Source: Negativicutes bacterium (GTDB taxonomy: Bacteria > Bacillota_C > Negativicutes > Acidaminococcales > Acidaminococcaceae). From it: 9,285 bases of DNA. This document shows, piece by piece, positions 1-5,488 of this stretch. Both the position numbers and the translations under genes were made by a program. The notes under the pieces were generated by a model. The model did no database searches. It saw only the letters and a list, made by a program, of their open reading frames with translations, and had not been told where the DNA came from. Each line of letters begins with the position of its first letter. The first letter of the stretch is position 1. The stretch lies in NCBI GenBank assembly GCA_009930275.1, contig RZYP01000070.1, positions 1 through 9,285 on the forward strand, in the 5' to 3' direction.

Positions 1-64
1 GTTAAGACCTCCAGCGCCAATGATACTGCCAGTCCACTGGTGGGAAAGTAGGTCGTCGCCAGGA
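1..64 (+). rRNA. rrf: 5S ribosomal RNA, 3' part
   Basis: The first 64 bases match the 3' half of bacterial 5S rRNA: GTTAAG near the start, CCAGCGCC, ATGATACTGCC, then GTGGGAAAGTAGGTCG and the closing GTCGCCAGGA that pairs with the missing 5' end. A T-rich run follows directly (65-74), as expected where an rRNA operon or its last gene ends. The 5' half lies outside the window. It is normally the last rRNA gene of a 16S-23S-5S operon, so the left edge is core chromosome. Recognition is by conserved motifs read by eye. Confidence 0.93.
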
Positions 65-210
65 CTTTTTTATTACCATGGCTACACTTCTCCAATTCTC
101 CGCTTTATTTCTTGCCTTTCTTGCCTTCACCACACACATTTTTGGTCTGCCCGCTAATTGGCTCATTCTAATTAGTCGATCCTGAAAAACTGTTAAAGCG
201 CCATGTCAGG

Positions 211-363
211 CACAGGCCTGAACAGGCTGAACATTGGGTCGAAGTACGTGCCCAAGGAATTTGAGGCACAAAAAACACAGAATCCGGATGAACTTCCGGA
301 AATTGAACGCAGCACAGGCCATGAACAGGCGTGGCCAAACAGCCAGAGCGCAAAAAACACAGA
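211..363. repeat. two pairs of short direct repeats
   Basis: CAAAAAACACAGA occurs exactly at 269-281 and 351-363. An imperfect second pair, cacaggcc-tgaacaggc, lies at 211-227 and 313-330. The two pairs have different spacing (82 and 102 bp), so this is not a single clean duplication. Their role is unknown. They lie just before the terminator at 413-443, so they would be part of any short RNA ending there. Confidence 0.5.
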
Positions 364-412
364 CCGCCACAACCACGGCGCCACAAGCGCAGGCTTCGCA
401 GCAAATAGCCAA

Positions 413-443
413 GGCCCCACCGGGAAACTGGCGGGGCTTTTTT
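413..443 (+). terminator. rho-independent terminator
   Basis: Arms 413-421 (GGCCCCACC) and 430-438 (GGCGGGGCT) pair with one A-C mismatch and one G-U pair around an 8-base loop, followed by six T's at 438-443. This is a strong + strand terminator. The gene it ends is unclear: it may be a backup terminator for the rRNA operon or the end of an unannotated small RNA starting somewhere after position 75. Confidence 0.75.
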
Positions 444-950
444 GCGCCCACTGAACGGCGGTGAAGTTGACTGAGTTGGTCTACAATAACACGCCACTAA
501 TTTCATCCCGTGCGGATCATGTCATGGCTGACCCGATCTAAGGGAAAAGCAAACAGTGGGCCATTATACGGCTGGCAACGAGATTGTCCGTGGAGCGGTG
601 GTACGTTTTTAGGTGGCACGGATCATGCTTTCCGTGCTGTTCGTGACATTGGCTAGGGTGGAGCCGCCGGGCATGGCCCTATGGGCGCGTAGTGTTGCGA
701 CAGGATGCCCATGGAGCGCACGACGGAGACGACGGAGCCATGGACGTGGATCAGGGAGTCAAGGGCCGCAGGCGGCATCGTGGCGGGCAGTGGGGGACGA
801 AGGTGGGGGGCGTCGAAAGTTTGGGGCTACACCATAGAGACCGTCATGGGTTCCGCTTTTCTTGTCCGTGCGAAATTGAGGGGGGAAAAGTGGGGGAAAG
901 GCCAAAAACTCCGTCGAGGTGGGGGATACGGTGGCGGATGGGTTCGGTCC

Positions 951-987
951 AAAAGAAAAGGGCCTAGATTTTCGTATCTAAGCCCTT
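951..987 (-). terminator. terminator downstream of tRNA-Pro
   Basis: Read on the minus strand, 987-976 (AAGGGCTTAGAT) pairs with 969-958 (ATCTAGGCCCTT) through 12 bp with one G-U wobble and a 6-base loop, followed by a T-rich run (TTCTTTT). It begins 8 bases past the CCA end of the tRNA fragment at 996, so it is most simply the original terminator of that tRNA. It therefore marks the DNA left of 996 as native chromosome. Confidence 0.8.
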
Positions 988-995
988 GATTTCTT

Positions 996-1043
996 TGGTC
1001 GGGATGAGAGGATTCGAACCTCCGGTCTCTGCGTCCCGAACGC
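996..1043 (-). tRNA. 3' half of tRNA-Pro(CGG), truncated
   Basis: On the minus strand this reads GCG-TTCGGGA-CGC (three anticodon-stem pairs around a loop with anticodon CGG), then the variable region, the T arm with GGTTCGAATCC, the acceptor strand CATCCCG, discriminator A and an encoded CCA. The D arm and 5' acceptor strand are missing: past 1043 the sequence turns into unrelated AT-rich DNA. This is a tRNA 3' half of the kind left at one end of an integrated element. The intact tRNA-Pro would be at the other end, right of this window. It is not a working tRNA as it stands. Confidence 0.88.
1031..1043. other. probable attachment-site core of the integrated element
   Basis: The tRNA identity stops inside the anticodon stem-loop. 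The core GCG-TCCCGAA-CGC (1031-1043) is a 7-base centre flanked by short inverted arms, the shape tyrosine recombinases often use as crossover site in tRNA anticodon loops. The integrase gene starts its 3' end about 370 bp away and the junction separates chromosomal from element-like sequence. The exact crossover bases cannot be fixed without the other end. Confidence 0.75.
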
Positions 1044-1113
1044 TAAGGTTTTTTAGGTATCTGCTTGAAATTATTTATGTCAAAGATCGTTGAATACAGA
1101 GAAATAGGGCTAA

Positions 1114-1156
1114 AATACTGCCAAAGTATTCAAAATTAGTATTCAAAATTTTGAAT
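1114..1156. repeat. tandem 13-bp repeat and palindrome near the attachment site
   Basis: AGTATTCAAAATT is present twice head to tail at 1125-1137 and 1138-1150. The second copy runs into a perfect 16-bp palindrome, ATTCAAAATTTTGAAT (1141-1156), and 1114-1119 (AATACT) is an inverted match to 1125-1130. The cluster sits about 80-110 bp inside the element from the tRNA junction, where tyrosine integrases and excision factors usually bind arm sites. That role is inference; the repeats are direct observation. Confidence 0.7.
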
Positions 1157-1413
1157 AAAATTGATATACCTCAATTTTTTATCATGTCTAAGTGGACGCC
1201 GCTTGTCAATGCTAAGTTTAGCGTACGCCAGGGCAATCGCATGAAATTTCATTTGGTGCCCAGGCCATATGCCTTGATGACTTTGGGTGTCGAGCCGATG
1301 TCGGCTTGCATCGAGTTTGCACGAGATGCACATTCCGGCCCAAGCTTCTAGGGAAGGGAGCTAAACCCATGCTTAGTGGAGTATAGCATAAAGAAGACGC
1401 TAAATCCACTATA
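1157..1413. other. gap between attachment site and integrase, no clear gene
   Basis: About 1185-1350 is less AT-rich than its surroundings and could be a foreign or decayed patch. A 55-codon frame (ATG at 1184, + strand, stop near 1351) has no ribosome binding site and no recognised family. The inverted repeat AGCCGA-TG-TCGGCT (1293-1306) is perfect. Just past the integrase stop, 1374-1380 (TAGTGGA) pairs with 1405-1411 (TCCACTA) around a 24-base loop with no T run, so it is not a typical terminator. Confidence 0.5.
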
Positions 1414-3405
1414 TTATTGTTCATTAAAAACGTCTGATGTTAATGATTTTACTATTTGTGCGCGATCGCATGGTAGAAACCGTGCATAGTGAGATCGTAC
1501 TATTTGTTCTGAGTCGTCTATTGCGATCGCTGCATCTGAGTAAGAACCTGTTTTTTTTATTATGTGTGTTGCAATGATGTCGCGTAGGGCGTGAGGTCCG
1601 TGGCTGTGAAGTCCAGGCATTCCAGGGTTCACTCTGTATTTATTAAAAGAAATATATACTTTTGTAAAATGTCGAACTAGGGCGCTGTACGATTCAGATG
1701 AGTACGGAGTGCAGTTTTCTGTCACTATTAAATAATTAATGTTGGTAGGAAAAATAGATTTTTTTAAGTTTTCGTACAATAAGATGTCTTCATAGAGATT
1801 GTTTGTGTTAGATAGTTCTCGAAATACCCTTTTTTTGTTTTTAGTTAAATGTGAGGGGACATCAATATAGTAAATATTTTTAAGGGAATAAATTTGTGCA
1901 ACACTAATGTCATTTCCGCTTGTTGATATGAGAGATGATATGTTTTTTGCTCGAAGTGCTGTTTGCAAGATAATCATAAGTGATATGTAGGGAGACAAAA
2001 AATTTAAAGTTGAAAATGGTGTTGACGTCGAAAAAGTAATTCTTCGTCTGGCGGCAATAAGAATGTTGAGATATGCTTTGAGTGGCTCCCTGTCGTCTAA
2101 AATTGGCTTGATCGGTAAAAAAGGGTCTCGAATCTTTTTAATCATTCCATTATGATCTATTTTTTGTTTTAATTGTTTTTTAATTTCAGAATTTATATCG
2201 TTTAGATATGACCGTGTTTCTTCGCATAATATTATCCATTCTTTTTCATTATGAGTAATTGATTTTTCTATTATTTGATGTTGTGTTATCTTTGAAATTA
2301 ATTCATCATTTAAAAAGTAATGAGTTTGTGTGATGTATCCATATTTTTTGTTGAGTAAGCTGCAAACGAGCGTAAGAAAGTTGACTTCTTCAATGGACAA
2401 AGAAGATCTTCTTTTTACGCGATAATCAATGTACTTATGTATGATATACTTGTTAAAAATCAAACATAAAGTATAGGATTCGGGCTGTAGTTTTGTTTCT
2501 GAATAGTGGTTGTGATAAAATCCGATAAAATAAAGGAGCATATTTGTATTTTTTTTCGAAGTACTTTTAGACCAGTTTTCGTTTTTTTTATAACCAAAAA
2601 CTGGAACTATTGATTCTTTAAAATTTACTAAGTTTTTTATTTCATCTTTGAGAATTGGTGATTTTTCAAGTTCTTTGTATTTGTACTCGTCTTGTTGGAG
2701 TATTATGTGCTTTTTTGAGTAGTTTGTGTTGTTTACAGTGATATTGTTGAGTATCCATGAACATATTTCTTCTTTTTCCTGTTCTGAACATTTGCAAAAA
2801 TCAAAACTGAAATCTTGCATAAATGGTAAAATTTTATATTTTACTTTATTATATGATACTGGAATATCTTTGACTGTTACTGCTCTGTTTTCATACTTGT
2901 TGTTATTTGTCGCCTTGCTTAATAATGTGTAACTCGGAAGATTGTATGCTTCCTCTAGCTTTTTAACGAGCTTCAAATTTTTGGTTTTTGTTTTGCCTCT
3001 GAGCACGTCTTTTAAATGTTTGAATCCAGTTTTTATCTCAATGTCTTTAACAGAAATTCCGCTTTCATCGTGAACTTTTTTGATTGCTAAACAAAAATCT
3101 TCTGGTAGAAAAGAGCTATAATTGTAAGAATCGTAATATGCTTTAATTTTTAATGCGTATGTAACATATTTTTTCTTTGTGTCTGTTTGGTTTGCGTGAA
3201 AGATTAATTCAACATTCTTACGGTAATTTTCCATATTTTCAGAAAGTAATTCATATAACGAACGGTGTACAGTTTTCGAAATCCTACTATGCATTGCTTT
3301 AAAGACTGTTAATATTGGTTTGTTGTTTTTGTATTCGATGCTACTCATTTTTTCTACGTAGTCATGTATTTCTTTTAATGTAGTTAAGTTTTTTAATTCA
3401 TTCAT
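1414..3405 (-). CDS. tyrosine recombinase (element integrase) with N-terminal helix-turn-helix
   Basis: A 663-residue protein, much longer than the usual 350-450 residues of phage integrases. The C-terminal catalytic domain is recognisable: first Arg at R485 in TALRAKNISSL, a lysine-bearing hairpin near 520-526 (THE usual beta 2-3 Lys), HALR with H605 and R608, and the nucleophile Y640 in SHYARF. The position normally holding the second His (LGHS) reads IDDS, so Asp replaces it. Residues about 103-165 resemble an XRE-type helix-turn-helix (GISVKDIEIKTGF, then LVKKLEEAYNLP). The start has a good SD, AAAGGT, six bases upstream of ATG. It is AT-rich, unlike the BREX genes. Its place beside a truncated tRNA-Pro says it integrates the element there. 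The recombinase call is firm; the HTH call is by pattern only. Confidence 0.88.
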   Translation of the reverse strand: MNELKNLTTLKEIHDYVEKMSSIEYKNNKPILTVFKAMHSRISKTVHRSLYELLSENMENYRKNVELIFHANQTDTKKKYVTYALKIKAYYDSYNYSSFLPEDFCLAIKKVHDESGISVKDIEIKTGFKHLKDVLRGKTKTKNLKLVKKLEEAYNLPSYTLLSKATNNNKYENRAVTVKDIPVSYNKVKYKILPFMQDFSFDFCKCSEQEKEEICSWILNNITVNNTNYSKKHIILQQDEYKYKELEKSPILKDEIKNLVNFKESIVPVFGYKKNENWSKSTSKKNTNMLLYFIGFYHNHYSETKLQPESYTLCLIFNKYIIHKYIDYRVKRRSSLSIEEVNFLTLVCSLLNKKYGYITQTHYFLNDELISKITQHQIIEKSITHNEKEWIILCEETRSYLNDINSEIKKQLKQKIDHNGMIKKIRDPFLPIKPILDDREPLKAYLNILIAARRRITFSTSTPFSTLNFLSPYISLMIILQTALRAKNISSLISTSGNDISVAQIYSLKNIYYIDVPSHLTKNKKRVFRELSNTNNLYEDILLYENLKKSIFPTNINYLIVTENCTPYSSESYSALVRHFTKVYISFNKYRVNPGMPGLHSHGPHALRDIIATHIIKKTGSYSDAAIAIDDSEQIVRSHYARFLPCDRAQIVKSLTSDVFNEQ

Positions 3406-3560
3406 AGTATACCTTTGATATCGATATTTTCTGGGAAAAATTGTTTTATTTCTGATTTTTTATAACTATCTAAAATTAATAAGTAATAATATCTTATGCC
3501 GAACTTATAGCTTGTCGCTTAAAAGGCGAGAATAATTTTCCATTTCTACAATTTTTTTAT

Positions 3561-3770
3561 TTAAGTTGTTGATTTGTAAGATTTAAAACGTGATCTCGTA
3601 TCTAGAATGTCAAAGTTTCTTGATGATATCACTTTTTCCGCATCTTTTACATATTCTTGGATAATTTCATTGATTAGTTTGTTGATGCTTGTTAAATTTA
3701 TAGCTGCATTTTTTTGCAAAAATTCAAATGTTTCTATGTCTACCCTGATGACAAATTTTTTTTGATTCAT
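3561..3770 (-). CDS. small ribbon-helix-helix DNA-binding protein
   Basis: A 69-residue protein. I chose the inner ATG at 3770 because AGAGGT (3775-3780) lies just upstream; the frame can extend to 3824 without a binding site. Residues 1-45 fit the Arc/MetJ-like fold: a basic beta strand (KKFVIRVD), helix A (IETFEFLQKNAAIN) and helix B starting TSINKLINEIIQEYV. The tail is basic (RSRFKSYKS). Such proteins repress promoters as dimers of dimers, often their own, and on mobile elements can act as excisionase or control copy and transfer. It lies 155 bp upstream of the integrase in the same direction, so it may regulate integrase or help excision. The partner function is inference. Confidence 0.7.
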   Translation of the reverse strand: MNQKKFVIRVDIETFEFLQKNAAINLTSINKLINEIIQEYVKDAEKVISSRNFDILDTRSRFKSYKSTT

Positions 3771-3836
3771 ACTTACCTCTTTATAGATAAGTATGGGAAA
3801 TGGATTTTTTTGCCAATAAAACACTCAAATATTTTT

Positions 3837-3991
3837 AGTGCTTATCTGTGGGCAAATTCGGTAATTGTAACGTAGCGACGGATGTTCCATTAAAATATAA
3901 ACATACGGAGAATGCGCATGGATAGAACATCCATGCGCATTTAATGGAGCATTGATTTGGATAAGTGTTGCGTTATTTACGGATAAGCACT
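3837..3991. repeat. nested inverted repeats, possible operator or cruciform
   Basis: Three sets of arms are nested. Innermost is a perfect 12-bp pair, 3911-3922 (AATGCGCATGGA) with 3930-3941 around a 7-base loop. In the middle is TCCATTAA (3886-3893) with TTAATGGA (3941-3948). Outermost is AGTGCTTATC (3837-3846) with 3982-3991. The hexamer GATAAG recurs at 3786, 3960 and 3982 on + and at 3841-3846 on minus. The block lies upstream of the ribbon-helix-helix gene and, before the IS21-like insertion, ended at the stop codon of the gene at 4298. It could be an operator array, a bidirectional terminator or a folding element for replication or transfer. The sequence does not decide. Confidence 0.75.
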
Positions 3992-3996
3992 TAGGA
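3991..3996. repeat. target-site duplication, left copy (TTAGGA)
   Basis: TTAGGA directly precedes the TGT end of the IS21-like element and is repeated exactly at 4298-4303 after its CA end. Six bases is within the 4-8 bp range usual for the IS21 family. Confidence 0.8.
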
Positions 3997-4297
3997 TGTG
4001 AATCAGCATGCAATATTGACCCACTTTCTCCAATAATCGGCATTGAAAATTGACCCACACCGGCAAGCCCTTCACGGCCGACAAACAGGCAAACTTAGGG
4101 GTGCGACGATGGGAGCGATAGACGGCCATCCAAACACGCTAACACGGCCCCCACGTTCGGGAATTCCGTTCACCCTCCGGGTTCACTCCATTCCCGAACG
4201 TGCCCATGCACAGCCGTTGGTCGGATACAAATAATCACGCCCGGAGTGGGTCAATATTGGACGCCTATGGTGGGTCAATTTTCGATGCTTTTTGACA
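3997..4297. mobile_element. IS21-like non-autonomous miniature element (301 bp)
   Basis: The ends are TGT...ACA. The terminal 28 bases at the left (from 3997) and right (back from 4297) match at 22 positions, including GCAT and ATTGACCCAC. Each end carries a second copy of the ATTGACCCAC motif: left at 4011-4025 and 4041-4058, right at 4244-4260 and 4270-4285. Multiple internal copies and TG/CA tips are typical of IS21-family ends, where the IstA transposase binds. The 301 bp contain no room for istA or istB, so any movement would need a helper element elsewhere. A perfect TTAGGA flanks both sides. The middle holds a strong hairpin (4152-4202). The family assignment rests on motif memory; the insertion structure is direct observation. 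Confidence 0.8.
4152..4202. repeat. 13-bp perfect inverted repeat inside the miniature element
   Basis: CACGTTCGGGAAT (4152-4164) pairs exactly with 4190-4202 around a 25-base loop that contains GTTCAC twice. No T run follows on either strand, so it is not a plain terminator. It may be passenger sequence, or a structure that blocks transcription through the element. Confidence 0.75.
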
Positions 4298-4303
4298 TTA
4301 GGA
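4298..4303. repeat. target-site duplication, right copy (TTAGGA)
   Basis: Second exact copy of TTAGGA. Its first three bases (TTA) are the stop codon TAA of the minus-strand gene ending here, so the duplication restored the stop codon after insertion. Confidence 0.8.
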
Positions 4304-4609
4304 TTTCATCCGGATTTTAGATTTGAGATGCGCTAGTTTTTTTTCGAGTTTGTTTAGCTCGCTTCGTATTTCTTGTTGTTCATTCAATTTATTTGTGTTT
4401 TGCTTGTTTGGATAAAACACCTCTTCTTCAGTTACTTCGTCTTCTATTCCAACGATTTGTTGGATACTTTTCAATGTTTTTGAAAATAAAATTGAAAGAT
4501 ATCCGTTACTTATCCCGTAGTCTAATGCTGCTTCCGACTGCGTTTTTTTGCCTGAGAGAATATCGACGATCGCAGAAAATTTTGCTCCAGGTGGGATAAT
4601 TTTTTTCAT
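4298..4609 (-). CDS. small helix-turn-helix protein with C-terminal coiled coil (IS3 OrfA-like)
   Basis: A 103-residue protein starting at the ATG at 4609, which has AAGGAG (4615-4620) five bases upstream. The frame can extend to 4669 but has no binding site there. Residues 8-45 (AKFSAIVDILSGKKTQSEAA..YGISNGYLSIL) resemble the helix-turn-helix of IS3-type OrfA and related transposase_8 domains. The last 35 residues (ELNKLEKKLAHLKSKI) form a heptad-like coiled coil, also usual in OrfA. No transposase catalytic gene is next to it, so it may be an orphan or a domesticated regulator. It diverges from the XRE gene at 4707 across a 97-bp interval. The IS21-like element sits exactly at its stop codon. 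A transcription factor is my preferred reading, not proven. Confidence 0.65.
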   Translation of the reverse strand: MKKIIPPGAKFSAIVDILSGKKTQSEAALDYGISNGYLSILFSKTLKSIQQIVGIEDEVTEEEVFYPNKQNTNKLNEQQEIRSELNKLEKKLAHLKSKIRMKS

Positions 4610-4676
4610 GGCCACTCCTTGTTTGTTTGATGGCTCGTTGTACTTTATTCTAACAGCGTCGGTCAACAAATTATGT

Positions 4677-4709
4677 CATGATCCCCAAAATTTTTTAGGG
4701 GAGATCATG
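4677..4709. promoter_or_regulatory. inverted repeat over the ribosome binding site of the XRE gene
   Basis: CATGATCCCC (4677-4686) faces GGGGAGATCATG (4698-4709): a 7-bp CATGATC arm plus four C-G pairs, with a 2-base bulge. The right arm contains the AGGGGAG ribosome binding site and the ATG of the following gene. It could be the operator of one of the two divergent regulators, or an RNA hairpin that hides the start site. No clear -35/-10 pair could be picked on either strand. Confidence 0.55.
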
Positions 4710-4916
4710 ATGCTAAGAAGCAATTTGAGGACAGTGATGGAAATGAGAGGGGTAAGTTTTAGAAATCTTGAACGGATTTCCGGGGTATCATTAAGGACTA
4801 TTCATAAGGCAAGGAAGGATGGGCATGGGAATATCGAGTCTTGTACGTTGTCAACGCTATCTGCGCTTGCCGGTGCGTTGGGTGTTTCAGTGAAAGACTT
4901 GTTTGAGGAAGTTTAG
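4707..4916 (+). CDS. XRE/Cro-CI family transcriptional regulator
   Basis: A 69-residue single-domain protein, the only rightward gene of the element part. Residues 4-66 fit the five-helix Cro/CI fold: LRTVMEMRGVSFRNLERISG, then the recognition part VSLRTIHKARK, then LSTLSALAGALGVSVKDLF, a typical ending of this family. Two adjacent ATGs (4707 and 4710) follow AGGGGAG; the second has the better spacing, so the protein may be one residue shorter. A frame extending back to 4548 is not used, since it runs antisense through the neighbouring gene. It is divergent from the HTH gene at 4609, a phage-like switch layout, and an inverted repeat overlaps its start, which suggests autoregulation. Its targets (integrase or BREX) are unknown. 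Confidence 0.82.
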   Translation: MMLRSNLRTVMEMRGVSFRNLERISGVSLRTIHKARKDGHGNIESCTLSTLSALAGALGVSVKDLFEEV

Positions 4917-5488
4917 ACTATTTGCTTACAACTCTGTGTATTTAATTTTTGATAACTGGTGATTGTTGGAGTTCGCACGGAATGTAACTTACACTTTTGT
5001 TTTTTTTACCCTTGGGCAATTCTTTCGCACAAAGAAAGCCTTGCTGTCGCAGATGATTTTAAGATATTCTCATGGTTTATATTTATGGGAGATTTTCCGC
5101 TGTGATTTGATATTATTTGCTCGTGTATTGATGTTTTTCTAGAATTTCTCTATTTATCAACTTTTTTAAATAACGTATTCTTGTCTTTTCTTAAGTGTGT
5201 TTGCCTGTGAGTATATATTATAGGTATTTTCGAAATGTTAAATTATTAGAGAGATTATTTGTATTTTTTGAGATATGAGTATGTAATTTTTTGTAATTAT
5301 ATTTTCTTCGATAGGGATATCTTCAATGTAAAAGCTTTTAAGTGTGGTATTTTTGAAAAATTTTTAACTACAGGAATGCTTCTTTCCTAAATTGAGTGTA
5401 TGATGTATGATCAAAAAACGATTTTCGTAATTTTTGATCTTTGTTCATATGGGACAGTTTTTTTATAATTTTATGAAGAAAGTCAGTT
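4917..5488. other. AT-rich intergenic stretch between XRE gene and brxL
   Basis: About 570 bases, visibly AT-rich, with no frame carrying a binding site and a recognised domain. Two short minus-strand frames look faintly protein-like: 5363-5238 (about 42 codons, no ATG, with FYIEDIPIEENIIT) and an ATG-started 26-codon one ending near 5363 (start 5440). They may be remnants of a lost gene downstream of brxL. The stretch contains the hairpin at 5409-5439. Confidence 0.55.
5409..5439 (-). terminator. stem-loop downstream of brxL, possible weak terminator
   Basis: GATCAAAAA (5409-5417) pairs with TTTTTGATC (5431-5439), and inside it ACGA (5418-5421) pairs with TCGT (5425-5428) after a 2-base bulge, leaving a 3-base loop. 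It lies 50 bases past the brxL stop. The stem is AT-rich and has no separate T run, so termination is only a possibility. No better candidate is seen for the end of the BREX operon. Confidence 0.35.

Larger units (their letters stand above)
75..950. other. chromosomal flank without a convincing gene
   Basis: Between the 5S rRNA and the tRNA-Pro terminator I see no reading frame with a ribosome binding site or recognisable protein. The frames that are open (for example 203-454 and 613-989 on +) have odd compositions, and the first runs through a terminator hairpin. What can be seen is a rho-independent terminator at 413-443, two short direct-repeat pairs between 211 and 363, a 7-bp hairpin (616-622 with 631-637) and several long G runs on the + strand between 785 and 900. 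It may be intergenic DNA downstream of an rRNA operon, or decayed sequence. Confidence 0.6.

Noticed and set aside
203..454. 83-codon + strand frame and overlapping minus-strand frames
   Set aside because: No ribosome binding site, low-complexity composition, and the frame passes through the rho-independent terminator at 413-443.
613..989. Three overlapping + strand frames of 74-94 codons
   Set aside because: They are rich in Gly/Arg from G-rich DNA, have no binding site, overlap one another, and the last two run into the tRNA-Pro terminator.
1136..1424. Short frames on both strands between attachment site and integrase
   Set aside because: None has a Shine-Dalgarno or a recognised family. 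They exist because this patch is less AT-rich and so has fewer stops.
3490..3560. Hairpin downstream of the ribbon-helix-helix gene (TCGC...GCGA) as its terminator
   Set aside because: Only four clean base pairs and no T run on the minus strand.
3825..4234. Frames of 77 and 63 codons across the IS21-like ends
   Set aside because: They are built from terminal repeats and the internal hairpin. This is not transposase sequence.
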